DNA from: Sordaria brevicollis
Lineage: Eukaryota > Ascomycota > Sordariomycetes > Sordariales > Sordariaceae
Direction of reading: 5' to 3'
Length of the DNA stretch: 64,000 nucleotides
NCBI GenBank assembly: GCA_033439795.1
Contig: JAUTDP010000002.1
Location: 5,316,947 to 5,380,946 of the forward strand
Shown: positions 11,701 to 23,290 of the stretch, piece by piece
Position numbering within the stretch: position 1 is the stretch's first letter
How the letters are laid out: each line of letters begins with the position of its first letter
Notes under the pieces: generated by a model
Database searches by the model: none
Seen by the model: only the letters and a program-made list of their open reading frames with translations
What the model was told of the DNA's origin: nothing
Translations under genes and position numbers: made by a program

Positions 11701-13719
11701 ACCTAAATAAATTCCGTTAGAAAGTAATTATTTTAAATATAAATTGGGTATAAATATATAGTATATTTATTATTTTATTTCTTAATTTCTTCTTTAATAT
11801 AATTTTAATTATTTAATAGCGTTTAAAATTTATTTATTTTATATCGATCTTAATTACCGCGAATAGTAATAGTAATTTTAAATAATATTTATAAGTTATT
11901 AAATCTATTTTAAACGTAGTTTTGCGTATATAAGTATTTTTTCCGATTCTACGATTTAATATAATATTAAAATATTATTTAATTATAAAATATATAGGGA
12001 ATATTACAATATTTTAAATAAATTGCCTTATAAGTCCTTTTTTACCTATTATTAAATACGAATTAATAGGATATTAATTATAATATTATTTAATAATTAA
12101 TATTCGTTAAGACCAACGTTAGGTTTAAAGATCGTATTTTTAATTAAGTTGAATAAAAGAAGTTTATTATTATTATTACCGGTATTAATACGAATATTTC
12201 TAGGATTATATCCGAAGATCGTTAAAGGCTTTTAATATATATTCAAATAAGTAAAGTAAATTATTTAATTATTTATTCGTACGGGAAAAATTTATTATTA
12301 TTTACTACCTATTTAATATAAATATTTATTCTATTCTATATTTATTTATTTTTAATATACTTTTTCCTAATAGTAAAATAAATAATATAGTTTTATATAT
12401 ACGATATTTTACTAGCAATTTTAATATTAATTATATTTAAAATCGCCGGTAATATTAGTATTATAAGTAGCGTTAAAACTTTATATAAATATTTAATAAT
12501 AATATTAGCCGTATTCTTCCTTAATTATAATAATGTAAGTAAGCTTTAATTCGTTTAATAATTAAATATTAATTAAAATTTATTAGGACGTAAATATAAT
12601 AAAGGAAAGGATAAGGATTCGAACGAATATAAATATAGAATTTAATAATTAATAGAGAATATAACTTCCGCGAACGTTAAGTTTACCCTTTAAAATACGA
12701 TCGTAATTCCGGATACCGAATTTAATATTTCGATTCCTTTAAATTCTTATCCTTTAAATACTAATTTTTTCCCGAATATTAATTAATTATAATTTAATAA
12801 ACGTACTATTATTACCGGCCCGAATAAAAGTAGTTTATTAAATATTTTAGTATTACTGTTAATTTCCTAATTAGCTTCCCGTAAACGGCGCTAAATAATA
12901 TCCTAAGTAGAGGATAATATCCGCTTTTCGGATATTTATAATTCATTTGGATATCCGACCTATAGTAAATAAATAACGTATATTAAATATATTTAAAACC
13001 TATTAATAATAAATCGCTAATTAATTATATAGAGTACCCTTCGGCTTATATAAGCGAACGCCCTTACGCCTTACTCGCTATATAAATTTAAATTCCGAGG
13101 AATTTAAACCTCTGGTTATACTTTATAAGCGTAATAAAAAAAGGAAGGAAAAGGTTAAAAATTTTACGCCCAATTAACGTATAAAGATTAAAGAGTTTAA
13201 AATTAAAAAGTAAAGATTTATTTACTAAATTAAAGAAAAAAGGTTAGAGCATTTTAAATTAAAATAATAAATTGGCTAAGCCGCTTAGTCTAAAGCCAAT
13301 TCTTTTAGTAATATTATTAGTAATAACGAAATTAGTAATAGTTATATTAATTCTTAGAATATAAAAATTTATTTAACGTTTAAAATTAATATAACCTAAT
13401 ATAACGAATTCGATATCGAACGTTAAAGAGCCAATTTATCCTAATATAATAATTTTAATATTAAAAATTAAGGAATTAACCTTTAGGGATTTAATAAAGG
13501 AGATTTTATCGATTTAATTAAAAATTCTCCGATTTATTATTAAAATACTATCCTACCTTCTCCTTCTCTTAATAAAATAATATTTATTTTATTTCTTATA
13601 AGGAGCGAAGAAGTTAATTTAATATTTATTACTTTATTTTTAAGTAAAATAAATATAGATATTCCCTAAATATAATTCTTTTAATTTATTTAATTGGATT
13701 TAACGGGCTAATTTTATTT

Positions 13720-14165
13720 CAAAATCGTATTATTAATATATTAATTTTATATTATAATTTTATTAATTCGATATTATTTTTATTTTACCTCTTTAATTGA
13801 ATAAATCTCTTTAATTTATTATTTTAAATTAAGAAAAGTATTATTTATATTTTATTTTTTACTTTCGGGAACTTATTTAAATTATTATTACGGGTTAGTT
13901 TAATATTATTTTTATTTTACCTCCTTAATTGAACGAATCTATTTAATCTATTATTTTAAATTAGGAATTGATATTATTTATATTTTACTTTTTACTTTCA
14001 AGAACTTATTTAAATTATTATTATAAATTAATTCGATATTATTTTTATTTTACTTCCCTAATTAAACGAATTTATTTAATCTATTATTTTAAATTAAGAA
14101 AAATATTATTTATATTTTACTTTTTGTTTTTAAGAACCTATTTAAATTATTATTAGGGTTAAAAA
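13720..14165. repeat. tandem repeat, period about 132 bp, about three copies
   Basis: The segment TTATTTATATTTTA recurs near 13841, 13975 and 14106. Each occurrence is followed by ACTT-rich sequence, a GAACTTATTTAAATTATTA-like piece, then TATTATTTTTATTTTAC. Spacing is about 131-134 bp and copies differ by transitions. The 62-codon open frame here is an accident of A+T repeats, not a gene. Confidence 0.7.
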
Positions 14166-16189
14166 AGAGAATAAAAAATATATAAAATTAAATTTAGAAA
14201 TAATATACGTATTTTTAGCAATTTATATCCATTATCGTTTAGAAGTACGTTCTCTATCCCCCTTTTAGTTATTAATAACTCTTATTCGTTTTCCTATTTA
14301 TTTACTTTAATTATTATTTACCTACTCTTAGAATTATTTACCCTAAAAGTAAATAATATTATAATCCTTCGAAAAGTAATTTCGTTTAGGCGGATAATTT
14401 AATTTATATTAATATTCGAAGCGAAAGGTAATTTATTATTATTAACCTTTTCGGTAATGCGCTTTATAGGGATTATACTTCTTAAAAATAAGAATATCGA
14501 TTAACGTTTTTATTTTATATTAATTAATTTATTATATATTAATTTATTATAATTATTTAATTTAATTAATAATAACCTACTAAATTTCCTTTTATTAAAA
14601 GAGGTAACGAAAGGGGGGTTATCGGCCGCTTATCTAATTATATTAATAACGATTAAAGTAATATATTACGCGAATATTTATAAAATAAAGATTTTTTATT
14701 ATATTAATTAATATATTAATTATAAAAGGAAAAAGCCTTTTTATTCGGTTATTTATTAATAATTAACGTATTAGGCTATAATTGATAATATATAAATTAA
14801 TAGTTAATAAAGGATTAATAAAATATTAATAAATTATTATTATAATATAAATTTAGAAAAGATAAACTTCTATTAACGGATTACTTATATAGGAGTTCGG
14901 CGCCGATCGGTATTCTGTATTTTAGTTCGGACGTCCGAAAAAGCGATTAAATTTAATATTGGTATTTAAATTTGGATTTTTAGGATCTAAATTTAAATTT
15001 AAAAATAAATCGTTTTAAATTAATTATTATAATTATTATAACTACGGGGGTTACTTAGAAGATATATTTATAATTTATATACGTTAAGTCAATAATTATT
15101 CGTATTCGTATTTTTATAACGTTATTAACGGAAATTAACTCCGGGGTTAGCGTTATTAATAAATTCAATATTAAGCCGTTCTTCTTTTAGGAATTTGGCT
15201 TCGATATATATTATTTATTCGGTATATTCCTAATCGTTTAATAAAGTATAAGCGAACCGGTTAAAATATTTTATTAAAATATATTAATAGAATATTAAAA
15301 CGAAGTAGAGAAAGACGGTTTATTAAACGTACTTTTTCTATTTAAAATAATTAAAGTATTTAATATATTATTATAAAGCGTCGGGAGTAATTTATTTTAA
15401 TTATAATATATTTGGAAGTAATAACGTAAATATTAATTAGATACAAATTATTTCGTTATATTATAAATTATAATAATCGCGCCGTTAAAGGCCGGAAAGC
15501 GATAAAAAACTTCGTTATAAAGTATAATAATATAACCGTCCTACCCGCTATTAATTTAACGTTATAATAAGTAGATAAATATATTATTTATTTATATAAT
15601 TTAAATTAGGTATATTTTAGGACGTTTATCCGGTACGGTATATTACCGGTAATTAAATTAAATAATATTAAGAAAGGAATTGAGAAAAATAATAAAGGGT
15701 TATAAAGTTTATATAGTTGGATAAACCGGTAGCGGCTATAATAATTATTATTAATATTATAAGAAGGTAAAAGAAGGAAATAATCTTGGCGGAAAAGGAA
15801 TTTAATGCTTTATAAAGTAGGAGGGTGAATAATATAGACCGCAATATAGAAATATATACGACGCAATATCGGAAGATATATAAATTATTTACTATATATT
15901 TTATAAACGTACCCTTATTAATATAATATTAACTTATTATAAATATATTTTAAATATATTCTATATAGTATTCCGCTTATAATTAATATTTATTATTATA
16001 TTTTAGCGACCTTTTATATAATTTAAATTTTTATTTTTAAATTAATTTAATAGAAATTAATATTATAATTATATTAATGGTAAATATTAAATATTTAATA
16101 TTATATTATAATTATTTATATATTAAATTATAATAGAAGTTATTTTTATTATAAAATTTTCATTTAAATAATAATTTTTAACATTTTTT

Positions 16190-16980
16190 TTATAAATAAT
16201 ATAAATCCTTTTTATTTAATTATAAAAAATAAATATTATATATTTCATTTTTAAAATTTTTATTTATAAATAATATAAATCCTTTATATTTAATTATAAA
16301 ATATAAATATTATCTATTTAATTTTTAAAATTTTTATTTATAAATAATATAAATCCTTCTTATTTAATTATAAAATATAAATATTATATATTATATTATT
16401 TTTTAATTTTTATCATTAATTTATAATATCTTTTTTTTCCTTTTTATTTTTTCTAAATTAAATAAATTTAAAATAAAATTATATATTTAAATCGTTTTAA
16501 TATTAAATCCTTTTTATTTAATTATAAAAAATAAATATTATCTATTTAATTTTAAAAATTTCTATTTATAAATAATATAAATCCTTCTTATTTAATTATA
16601 AAATATAAATATTATATATTATATTATTTTTTAATTTTTATTATTAATTTATAATATCTTTTTTTTCCTTTTTATTTTTTCTAAATTAAATAAATTTAAA
16701 ATAAAATTATATATTTAAATCGTTTTAATATTAAATCCTTTTTATTTAATTATAAAAAATAAATATTATCTATTTAATTTTTAAAATTTCTATTTATAAA
16801 TAATATAAATCCTTTTTATTTAATTATAAAATATAAATATTATATATGATATTTTTTTTTAATTTTTATTATTAATTTATAATATTTTTTTTTCCTTTTA
16901 TTTTTTCTAAATTAAATAAATTTAAAATAGAATTATATATTTAAATCCTTTTAATATTAAATAATAATAAGAATTATTTT
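16190..16980. repeat. A+T tandem array, short units in a higher-order repeat of about 237 bp
   Basis: Units containing AATATAAATCCTT and TTTAATTATAAAATATAAA recur roughly every 75-85 bp. They are grouped with a longer segment (TTTTTTTTCCTTTTTATTTT followed by CTAAATTAAATAAATTT) into a unit of about 237 bp that appears nearly unchanged from about 16360 to 16830, with a diverged copy after. Copies differ by few substitutions, so the array seems to have amplified or homogenised after the sequence became A+T-rich. Periods are counted by eye. Confidence 0.7.
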
Positions 16981-17610
16981 TATTATAATATTTCAATTTA
17001 AATAATAATTTATTAAATTTTTATTTATAAAGTATATAAATTATTTTTATTTAATTATAAAATATAAGTATTATATATTATATTATTTTTAAACCTTTTT
17101 TATTAATATTTAAAATCTCTTTTAAAATTTCTTTTTTTAAAATAATTATATATAAAATATATTTTGTAATATTCGTTATTAATAATTATTTATTAAAAAT
17201 AAAAAAAGCAAGAATTTATTAAATTAATTTTTATAATAAAGAATTAAATATTTAATCTTTATTATTATGAAATTATATTAAAAAGATAATAATAAAATAT
17301 TTATTACCTTATATTTAAATTGAACTTTTTTTTTTGAAAAAGAAAAAATTTTTTAAGAAAAAATAAATAAATAATATTTTACGATTTTTTACAACTTAGG
17401 GAAAAAAAAAAAATTTTAAGGGAGGAGAAAATAAATTTAAGTAATAGAGTAATTACCCTATTAAGTACCTATATTTTTATTTAACCCCTTAATAACCCCT
17501 TATAAATTTATTATTAATTAGATAGTAACCGGTTAGAAACCTATTAAAAATTAAAATAAAACGTATCGTTAAAGTATTATTAAGATAAATTTACTGCGTC
17601 TATAAGCTAT

Positions 17611-19140
17611 TTATTCGGTATTTCTATCGCTATCGTTACTAGTAGCCTCCGGCTCAACCCGTTCGAATATAACCGCCTAATTAAAGGCGTTAAGGAAGCG
17701 AGCATTTATTTTTTTAATAATATATTTAGTATTAATATATATTTTAAATTCCTTTATATTACGAAGGTTATAGCCGTTATAGGTTAATTTATTTTAAAAA
17801 CCCTATTTACTACCCGTATTATATATAGCGAAGCCGATTATATTAGCGGTTTATAAGGTAGTTTTTAAAGGTCTAAAAATTCGAATTATATAGTAAAAGG
17901 GATTAGAGTAATTACCGTAATTTTTATTTTATTAACCGGTTAATAATAAATTCCAAATATATTTATAACGGGTAAATAATATATTACTTATTATTCTTTT
18001 CACTATAATTAATATAGTATTTATTATTAATTAATAAAGGTTTTAAATCGGAGGTATTAAGGATAATAATAAGGAAAGCCTTATATTTTTTAACCGAATC
18101 TTAAATAAAGTAACCCTTTAAGTCCTTGTATAACGGCTATTTTTTAATTTTATACTAGCCTAAATAAATAAAAACTTCGCGAATAAAATCGATATCCTTT
18201 TATAATTTAAAATTAATTTCAACCTAAACTTTCTTAATTTACTCTCTAACTTTTAAATATAGCGTTAATAATATATTATTAATTAAATATTAATTAATTA
18301 ATAATTAATAAATAAAATTTATTCTTAGCGGCCTTTTCCTTCTTTTTAGCCTTATATTTAATAATACGGGCGGCTAATTTAGCCTTCTTCTATTTTACCG
18401 GAAATATAGCCGGCGGGGTTTAAATTAGGGCCAATATTTTAGATTTAAAACCGGCGAACTTATTAACGGCGGCGTCGATAAAACCTTTAACCAATTCATA
18501 GAATTCTATTAATAATTAATTAATAATTTATTTTTAACCCGTTTTCAATTTATTAATAATATATTATTTATTAACCGCCTTCTTTATTTTTTTAAAATTA
18601 GGTTTACCTTTTTTATTAAAAATAATATTACTATTAACGGTTATAATATTTAAAGTAATATAATATTCGTCCTTATAATAATTATATAATTTAATATAGT
18701 CGTTGAAAATTTTCGTATTATAGTAGAATTTGCTATTAAATTGTAAAAAGCGGTAAAAACGTTCCGAAGTATAGATTTTAATAACGGATTTAATTTTACT
18801 ACCCTAATAAACGTATTATTAATTAATTAGTAATTAATTATTAATTTATTATTAATAGGTTAATATATAATTTATATTACCGGTAACCGAATTCTCGTAA
18901 ACGATAACCGGGGGCAAACCTTCGGGGCGCTAAATTAAAGTATAATATTTAATATAAGCGGTCTATAAATTTTATTAATATAAAAATTAGAAAAAAATTA
19001 TAACCAGTTAATACTAAATTAATAATAAATTAATAATAAAATATTAATAAATTATTTACGCCTAGGGCAGCCTTATTCTCAATAAACCTCTTTATAATAG
19101 CGGTATTTATAATTATTAAAAGAGGAAAGGAATTAAAAAC
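17611..19140 (-). pseudogene. RIP-ruined multi-exon gene, unknown family
   Basis: On the minus strand several protein-like stretches read open for 25-75 codons, separated by A+T-rich segments that look like introns. Approximate exons: about 19140-19062 (ends in a frame with FIENKAALG), about 18985-18870 (APRRFAPG), 18804-18570 (about 75 codons almost free of stops, with YTSERFYRFLQFNSKF), about 18510-18325 (a GFIDAAVNKFAGFK segment and a Lys/Ala-rich end), and a last exon ending AVIFERVEPEATSNDSD before a stop at 17611-17613. Many Tyr codons are TAT where CAC/CAT His would be expected after C-to-T change, and the stops fit former CAA or TGG codons. I do not recognise the family. It may be a multi-exon transposon gene or a duplicated host gene. 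Confidence 0.55.
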
Positions 19141-19367
19141 TTTCTAATTATTGAAATTTTTTTTAAATAGTTGGCTATTTCGTTTATTTAGTAAATATCT
19201 TTTATCCTATATTTAATTTGGTATCAATTGCCATCGTTTTCAAATTTTATCGTTATTAATATTTATCTTCCTTTATAATATTGCAATCCTATTATATTAC
19301 AAATATATTTTTTCTATGGTATTTATACATTAAATCAATGTTTGTCTATTTATGTCTACGCGGTTAT

Positions 19368-19662
19368 TGTCACAGGCTTAGCCTAGTGACTGCACGTGAC
19401 TTGGTCACGTGCCTGTGCCAAGGTTGTGATCACTGCTGAGATGATTACAACCTTGCTCGGCTGGCCCGCCGCCGCGGTCGCACAGCGACACGGTCGCGGT
19501 CCCGGTCACATGACCACGCGCGCCCTGCGCGCGCATGGTCTGTGCGCCGTGCCCTTATAAGGGCAGCCACCCGCGCACAGCTTCGCTCCCTTTCCTCTTT
19601 TCCTTCCTCGTGTAATATCGCATATCCTATTCTACCTACCTTGGTCGTGTTTACCCGTGATA
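19368..19662. mobile_element. solo LTR with 5-bp target duplication GTTAT
   Basis: A 295-bp GC-rich segment begins TGTCAC and ends GTGATA, which would be the exact inverse GTGACA but for one C-to-T change. GTTAT lies directly on both sides (19363-19367 and 19663-19667). It contains a TATA-like TTATAA (19555-19560), a C/T-rich stretch after it, and a perfect palindrome of GCACGTGAC and GTCACGTGC around TTG (19392-19412). These are the traits of one retrotransposon LTR left behind by recombination between two. No primer-binding site, gag or pol follows on either side. It is not RIP-mutated, unlike the block to its left. Confidence 0.88.
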
Positions 19663-19667
19663 GTTAT

Positions 19668-20955
19668 GCACTAAAGCAAATGTACCTGGTACTTTAACGC
19701 GGGGAAATTTTCGCATGGCGCGTGCGATTGGGGGGTCGCCTGGACTGGGACGGAGAAAGATCAGTGGGTGGTTGAGGATTTGGCGCAGCGATGAAAGATG
19801 TTCGTTCCATATGCCCCCGTTCATCTTAAATAACCGACGATTTTCCTCTAAAGAGGGAACGGGGCTGCTTTAAAGACGTACCATAACACTCGAACACGTC
19901 AGGTATGGAGATAAGGAAGATGCTCCGTGGCTCAGGGCAAGTCGACATCAGGACCAGCTCTGGTTGGAAGCCTTCCTTTTATTCTTTTCGCAAGCTCGAC
20001 GAATCCCACGATATCAAGCGATATCAAGATCATCTCGACGGGAAACAGAGACAGACCTCCGCATTACCCCAGTGATCACCCTCCCCCACGACGCCAAGAT
20101 CGACAAGACAAGACCCTCGCGGGCTGAAACAGGGCCCTCATTCTCCGCCGATCAGCGCTCCTTTAGGGCTGGAGCGGAGGACTTTTGTCCCCCTGTCAGG
20201 TACATTGCTAGCGCTGTATCCATTGCCGCAGGGCAGCTGGACTGGAGCTCTCAGCCGCATCTGTCCAATGGCAGGCGGACCGTCAACCAAGCGGTCGGTT
20301 TCTTGTTTTCTTCTATTCTTCTTCTTCTTTTTCACGTCAACTCCTTTGCAGCTGTCTTGCACGGCGAGAAAGTCCAGAGTGCCCACGATGGATTCGTTGA
20401 TCGGACATGTCGTGACACACGATCGTGTGGTTTGGCGGCTTACTGGGCCTATCCAGAGTCTTGAACTGCAAACCAAGAAAAGATGATGGGCGAACCGGAA
20501 TCTCTCCGCAAGAGCGGTCTGGATTTTACGGACGCAAGACAACTTGACAAGGGCTGGGCATCCATCCTCCACTCGCTCGATTCAATTGAAACTGGCGGTC
20601 GAAGATCGACGGTGAGACGCTAAACAGGACAGGAGCGGTGATGCTGAGTTCTTGTGGAGTTTGGTCTTACGATTTGAAGACGTAGATTGGGTTGGGTTGT
20701 TTGGGTTGTTGCTTATAAGATCGAGTGGTCGCTGTTTGGGTATTGACGATTCCACGCGACGACATATACTCTGTATCAGTTTTCTGTTCGACGACATTTG
20801 GCAGGCCCAACGTTGAAGGGTACAAGTTACCTCATCATCAGCGACGATACTTACATCTAATATTTAATTCCATTATACGCCCAATCATCCAACATCCACA
20901 TCAATCCCGAACCTTGGCGAACGACATCCATCAACACCTCCCACACCCAGCAAAA
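19668..20955. other. intergenic, 5' flank of the four-TM gene
   Basis: GC-moderate sequence with overlapping open frames on both strands and no recognisable protein motif. The last 300 bases before 20956 become C/A-rich, typical of a fungal 5' UTR. I support no gene here. Confidence 0.5.
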
Positions 20956-22083
20956 ATGGACTCCAGCTCAACAACCCCAACACCATTCCCAACTCTCCAA
21001 GTCCAGCAGCACCAACACGAACAAACATCATCAACGACAGATCTCAAAAACACAACATCATCCCCCTCCCCACCAAAACCACCACCATCCCCCTATGGCA
21101 ACCTCCACTGGACTCAATACCTCCTCCGCCTCTTCACCCTCCTCACCTCCGCCGCGCTATTGGTTCTCACAGTACTGATAGCGGCAAAATGGGGAAAAGA
21201 ACACATGGAAAAGATATACGCCGTTATCATGGCCGGTGTAAGTTTCCATCCCTTCTTTTCCCCCGTTTCCAGAGATGGGGCACTAATGGCGGAAGGAAAC
21301 AGGCAATAATATCAATCCTCACCGACCTCGGCACCGTTTACTTCCTTTTCGTCGGGGTGTCACAACCTTCCACCCCCGTGGCTATTGCAGTTCTAGACGC
21401 TATAGCGCTGGTTATGTGCGCCGTGGGAATCCCGAGTGTGATGGGGAGTGAGTTTAGGACGGAGTTTGATAGGCCGGTTTGGGTGGTGGCGGTTGTGGTT
21501 ATGTACGTTCTTTCTTTTCTTTCTTTCTTTCTTTCTTTCCCTATCCATCCGTCCATCCCTCCGTCTGTCCGGTGGTTAAAGTTTGCTAACAAAATTGGGA
21601 TATAGAATTGAGAGAGTTGCGTCGATGGGTACTTGTCTTTGGACGTGGTTGTTTATTAGGAAAAGAAGGGGTGATGGGATGAGACCTGTTATTTTGAAGC
21701 AGCACATGATGCAGGAGATGGGGATGGAGATGGGTATGGGTATGGGGATGGGACATGGAATGGGTGCGACTTCGGAGTCGGCGTTGGCGGCGAGGAGGAG
21801 GGGGAAGGAGCCTGCTACTGCCTTCCAACCTCAGCCTCAGCCTCAGGCTCAGGCTCAGGGGGTTGAGATGACTGGGACAGGTGCCGGTGCCGGTGCCGGT
21901 GCTGGGGCAACATCGGCTGCGCATGGGGGCCAACAAGAGTATTTGCACCCGGAAAGCGCGAGGACGTCATCAGTTGGTGGTGGGAGACCTAGCTTGGTGC
22001 TGGCGGGAGATATGTCGGGGAGGGCAAGCTTTCCTAGTATTATTGTGGATGGGGAGCAGGGCCAAGGTGATGGGAGGGTATGA
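20956..22083 (+). CDS. four-TM membrane protein with Met/Gly-rich tail
   Basis: Predicted protein of 319 aa in three exons: 20956-21237, 21303-21502 and 21606-22083. Donors are GTAAGT and GTACGT, and intron 2 carries a CTTT microsatellite. Residues 1-55 are hydrophilic and rich in Ser, Thr, Pro and Gln. Four hydrophobic segments follow: about 56-78, 86-112, 118-140 and 153-175. The cytosolic-type tail (from about 180) is unusual: alternating Met-Gly repeats (GMEMGMGMGMGHGMG), then Gln-Pro and Gln-Ala pairs and an Ala-Gly repeat. The topology resembles fungal MARVEL-like or other tetraspan proteins, but I see no diagnostic motif and give no function. The start is the first ATG after a C/A-rich leader, in good context (AAAAATGG). 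Confidence 0.8.
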
Positions 22084-22690
22084 TCTCGTCTCCCGATGCA
22101 TTCGATCATGTCAACTCGAGATTGTCCCTGTCACAGGTACCCAAATGATCAACGATACAAGTCCAACAAGATTCACACGAGCACTGGTGGTCTTGGGGTC
22201 TGGTGGAATGACGCCCTTGCCATTCCCTATTCAGTCCCTATTCAGATCGGGAACCCTTTCATGCTTCCATGTCAATTCCATTGTCTTCCCCTTAACTGCT
22301 CCCTGATATGGTTCAGTTTCTACGCCACAGCGGGAATGTCCTTGTTGAGCCTCAATGACATGCACCCCTGGCTATCTGCAAGGGCATCGTGAGTTCGGGA
22401 CAATGCCCGTTCCTGGCTTTGTGTCTCGTCCCAACACATTGTTTACTAACTGTTCAGACCCCTCGAATATCGGTCACGACCTCCAACCGCCAAGCTGAAA
22501 AAGGAACTTCCTATTCAGACGTTCGTGTCAACGGCATCCATGACGGGGTGTAACCTGTATATATTTATGATATTTCCTGCGTTCAGTCCTGGGCCCGTCC
22601 AATGTCTACCTACCATTACCCTCAGTCGTCAACGACAGAAACTACGTACAGCCAAAATCATCACCTCAAAGACCCAGCCAGATAAACAAA
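22084..22690. other. intergenic between two plus-strand genes
   Basis: 3' region of the four-TM gene and promoter of the Hce2-like gene. The leader just before 22691 is A/C-rich. No further gene is seen. Confidence 0.55.
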
Positions 22691-23290
22691 ATGCAACCAC
22701 CAAACCCCCTTTCCTCCTCCATGTCCCTCACCACCCTTGTGCTCCTGTCCTTCACCACCACCTCCCTCACCCTCGCCCTCCCCACCACTAACAACAACAA
22801 CACCACCACAAACCTCACCACCCGCCAGGACACCAACCAAGACCCTCTCTTCTGGATGGCCCCCATCTCCCCCTCCTCAGATGATTCCTCCCCCTCCTCC
22901 CCCAACCTCACCCCCCGCTGGGGCCAGGGCCTACCCCCCGATTCCTCCTCCCCCTCCAAAGTCTGGTGCAACGACTTCTCCACCATCCTCGACGAAACCT
23001 CCTCCTCCTCCCCCTTCATCTCCGACTGTCTGCGCATAATCCCCAACATCGCTCCCCCGGAACACTCCGCCGAATGGAAATTCATAATCGGCAGCACGCG
23101 CGAAATTGTCAGCTACGGAAGTTGCGTGGTGGCGGTGTCGGCGAATGATGATTCGATGCACAAGGGGTCGTGGGCGAGGGTGGGGAATGAGGATGTCATT
23201 GGGGTTTTGGAGGAGTTGGCGGGTATGAGGGGGATGAGGGTGGGGGGAATGAGGAAAAAATGGGGGGGAAGACGAAGGGGAGGTGTATGA
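22691..23290 (+). CDS. secreted Hce2/Ecp2-like protein
   Basis: Single exon, 199 aa. The N terminus holds a hydrophobic signal peptide (SLTTLVLLSFTTTSLTLALP); the start is ATG 22691, with a second ATG ten codons on (22721) that also leaves a full signal peptide. A low-complexity Ser/Thr/Pro/Asn segment follows, then from about residue 95 a domain with WCNDFS, ISDCLRIIPNIA, IVSYGSCVVAV and VGNEDVIGVLEEL. The order of Cys, Trp and Gly positions matches the Hce2 family, homologues of the Cladosporium fulvum effector Ecp2, which are widespread in fungi including non-pathogens and mostly of unknown role. Three Cys are visible in the domain. The last 25 residues are Gly/Arg/Met-rich and look like read-through past the domain. 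A missed 3' intron is possible. Assignment rests on motif resemblance only. Confidence 0.7.
   Translation: MQPPNPLSSSMSLTTLVLLSFTTTSLTLALPTTNNNNTTTNLTTRQDTNQDPLFWMAPISPSSDDSSPSSPNLTPRWGQGLPPDSSSPSKVWCNDFSTILDETSSSSPFISDCLRIIPNIAPPEHSAEWKFIIGSTREIVSYGSCVVAVSANDDSMHKGSWARVGNEDVIGVLEELAGMRGMRVGGMRKKWGGRRRGGV

Larger units (their letters stand above)
8450..19362. mobile_element. large RIP-mutated repeat block
   Basis: About 10.9 kb of A+T-dominated sequence in which TpA steps abound, remaining C mostly sits in CG or CC, and stops fill all six frames. This is the pattern left by RIP on duplicated DNA. Element boundaries are not visible on the left. Inside I can make out a 44-bp tandem repeat at 8641, tandem arrays near 13.7-14.2 kb and 16.2-17.0 kb, and the remains of a multi-exon minus-strand gene at 17.6-19.1 kb. 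A solo LTR ends the block. Most of the block probably derives from transposons, but I could not assign a family to 8.7-13.7 kb or to 14.2-16.1 kb. Confidence 0.8.

Noticed and set aside
13968..14156. Open frame of 62 codons in the RIP block
   Set aside because: Composed of Ile, Tyr, Phe, Leu and Lys from an A+T tandem repeat; no real start context.
20138..20572. 144-codon minus-strand frame with a Lys run
   Set aside because: Lys run comes from a CTT microsatellite; no motif, and overlapping frames are similar in length.
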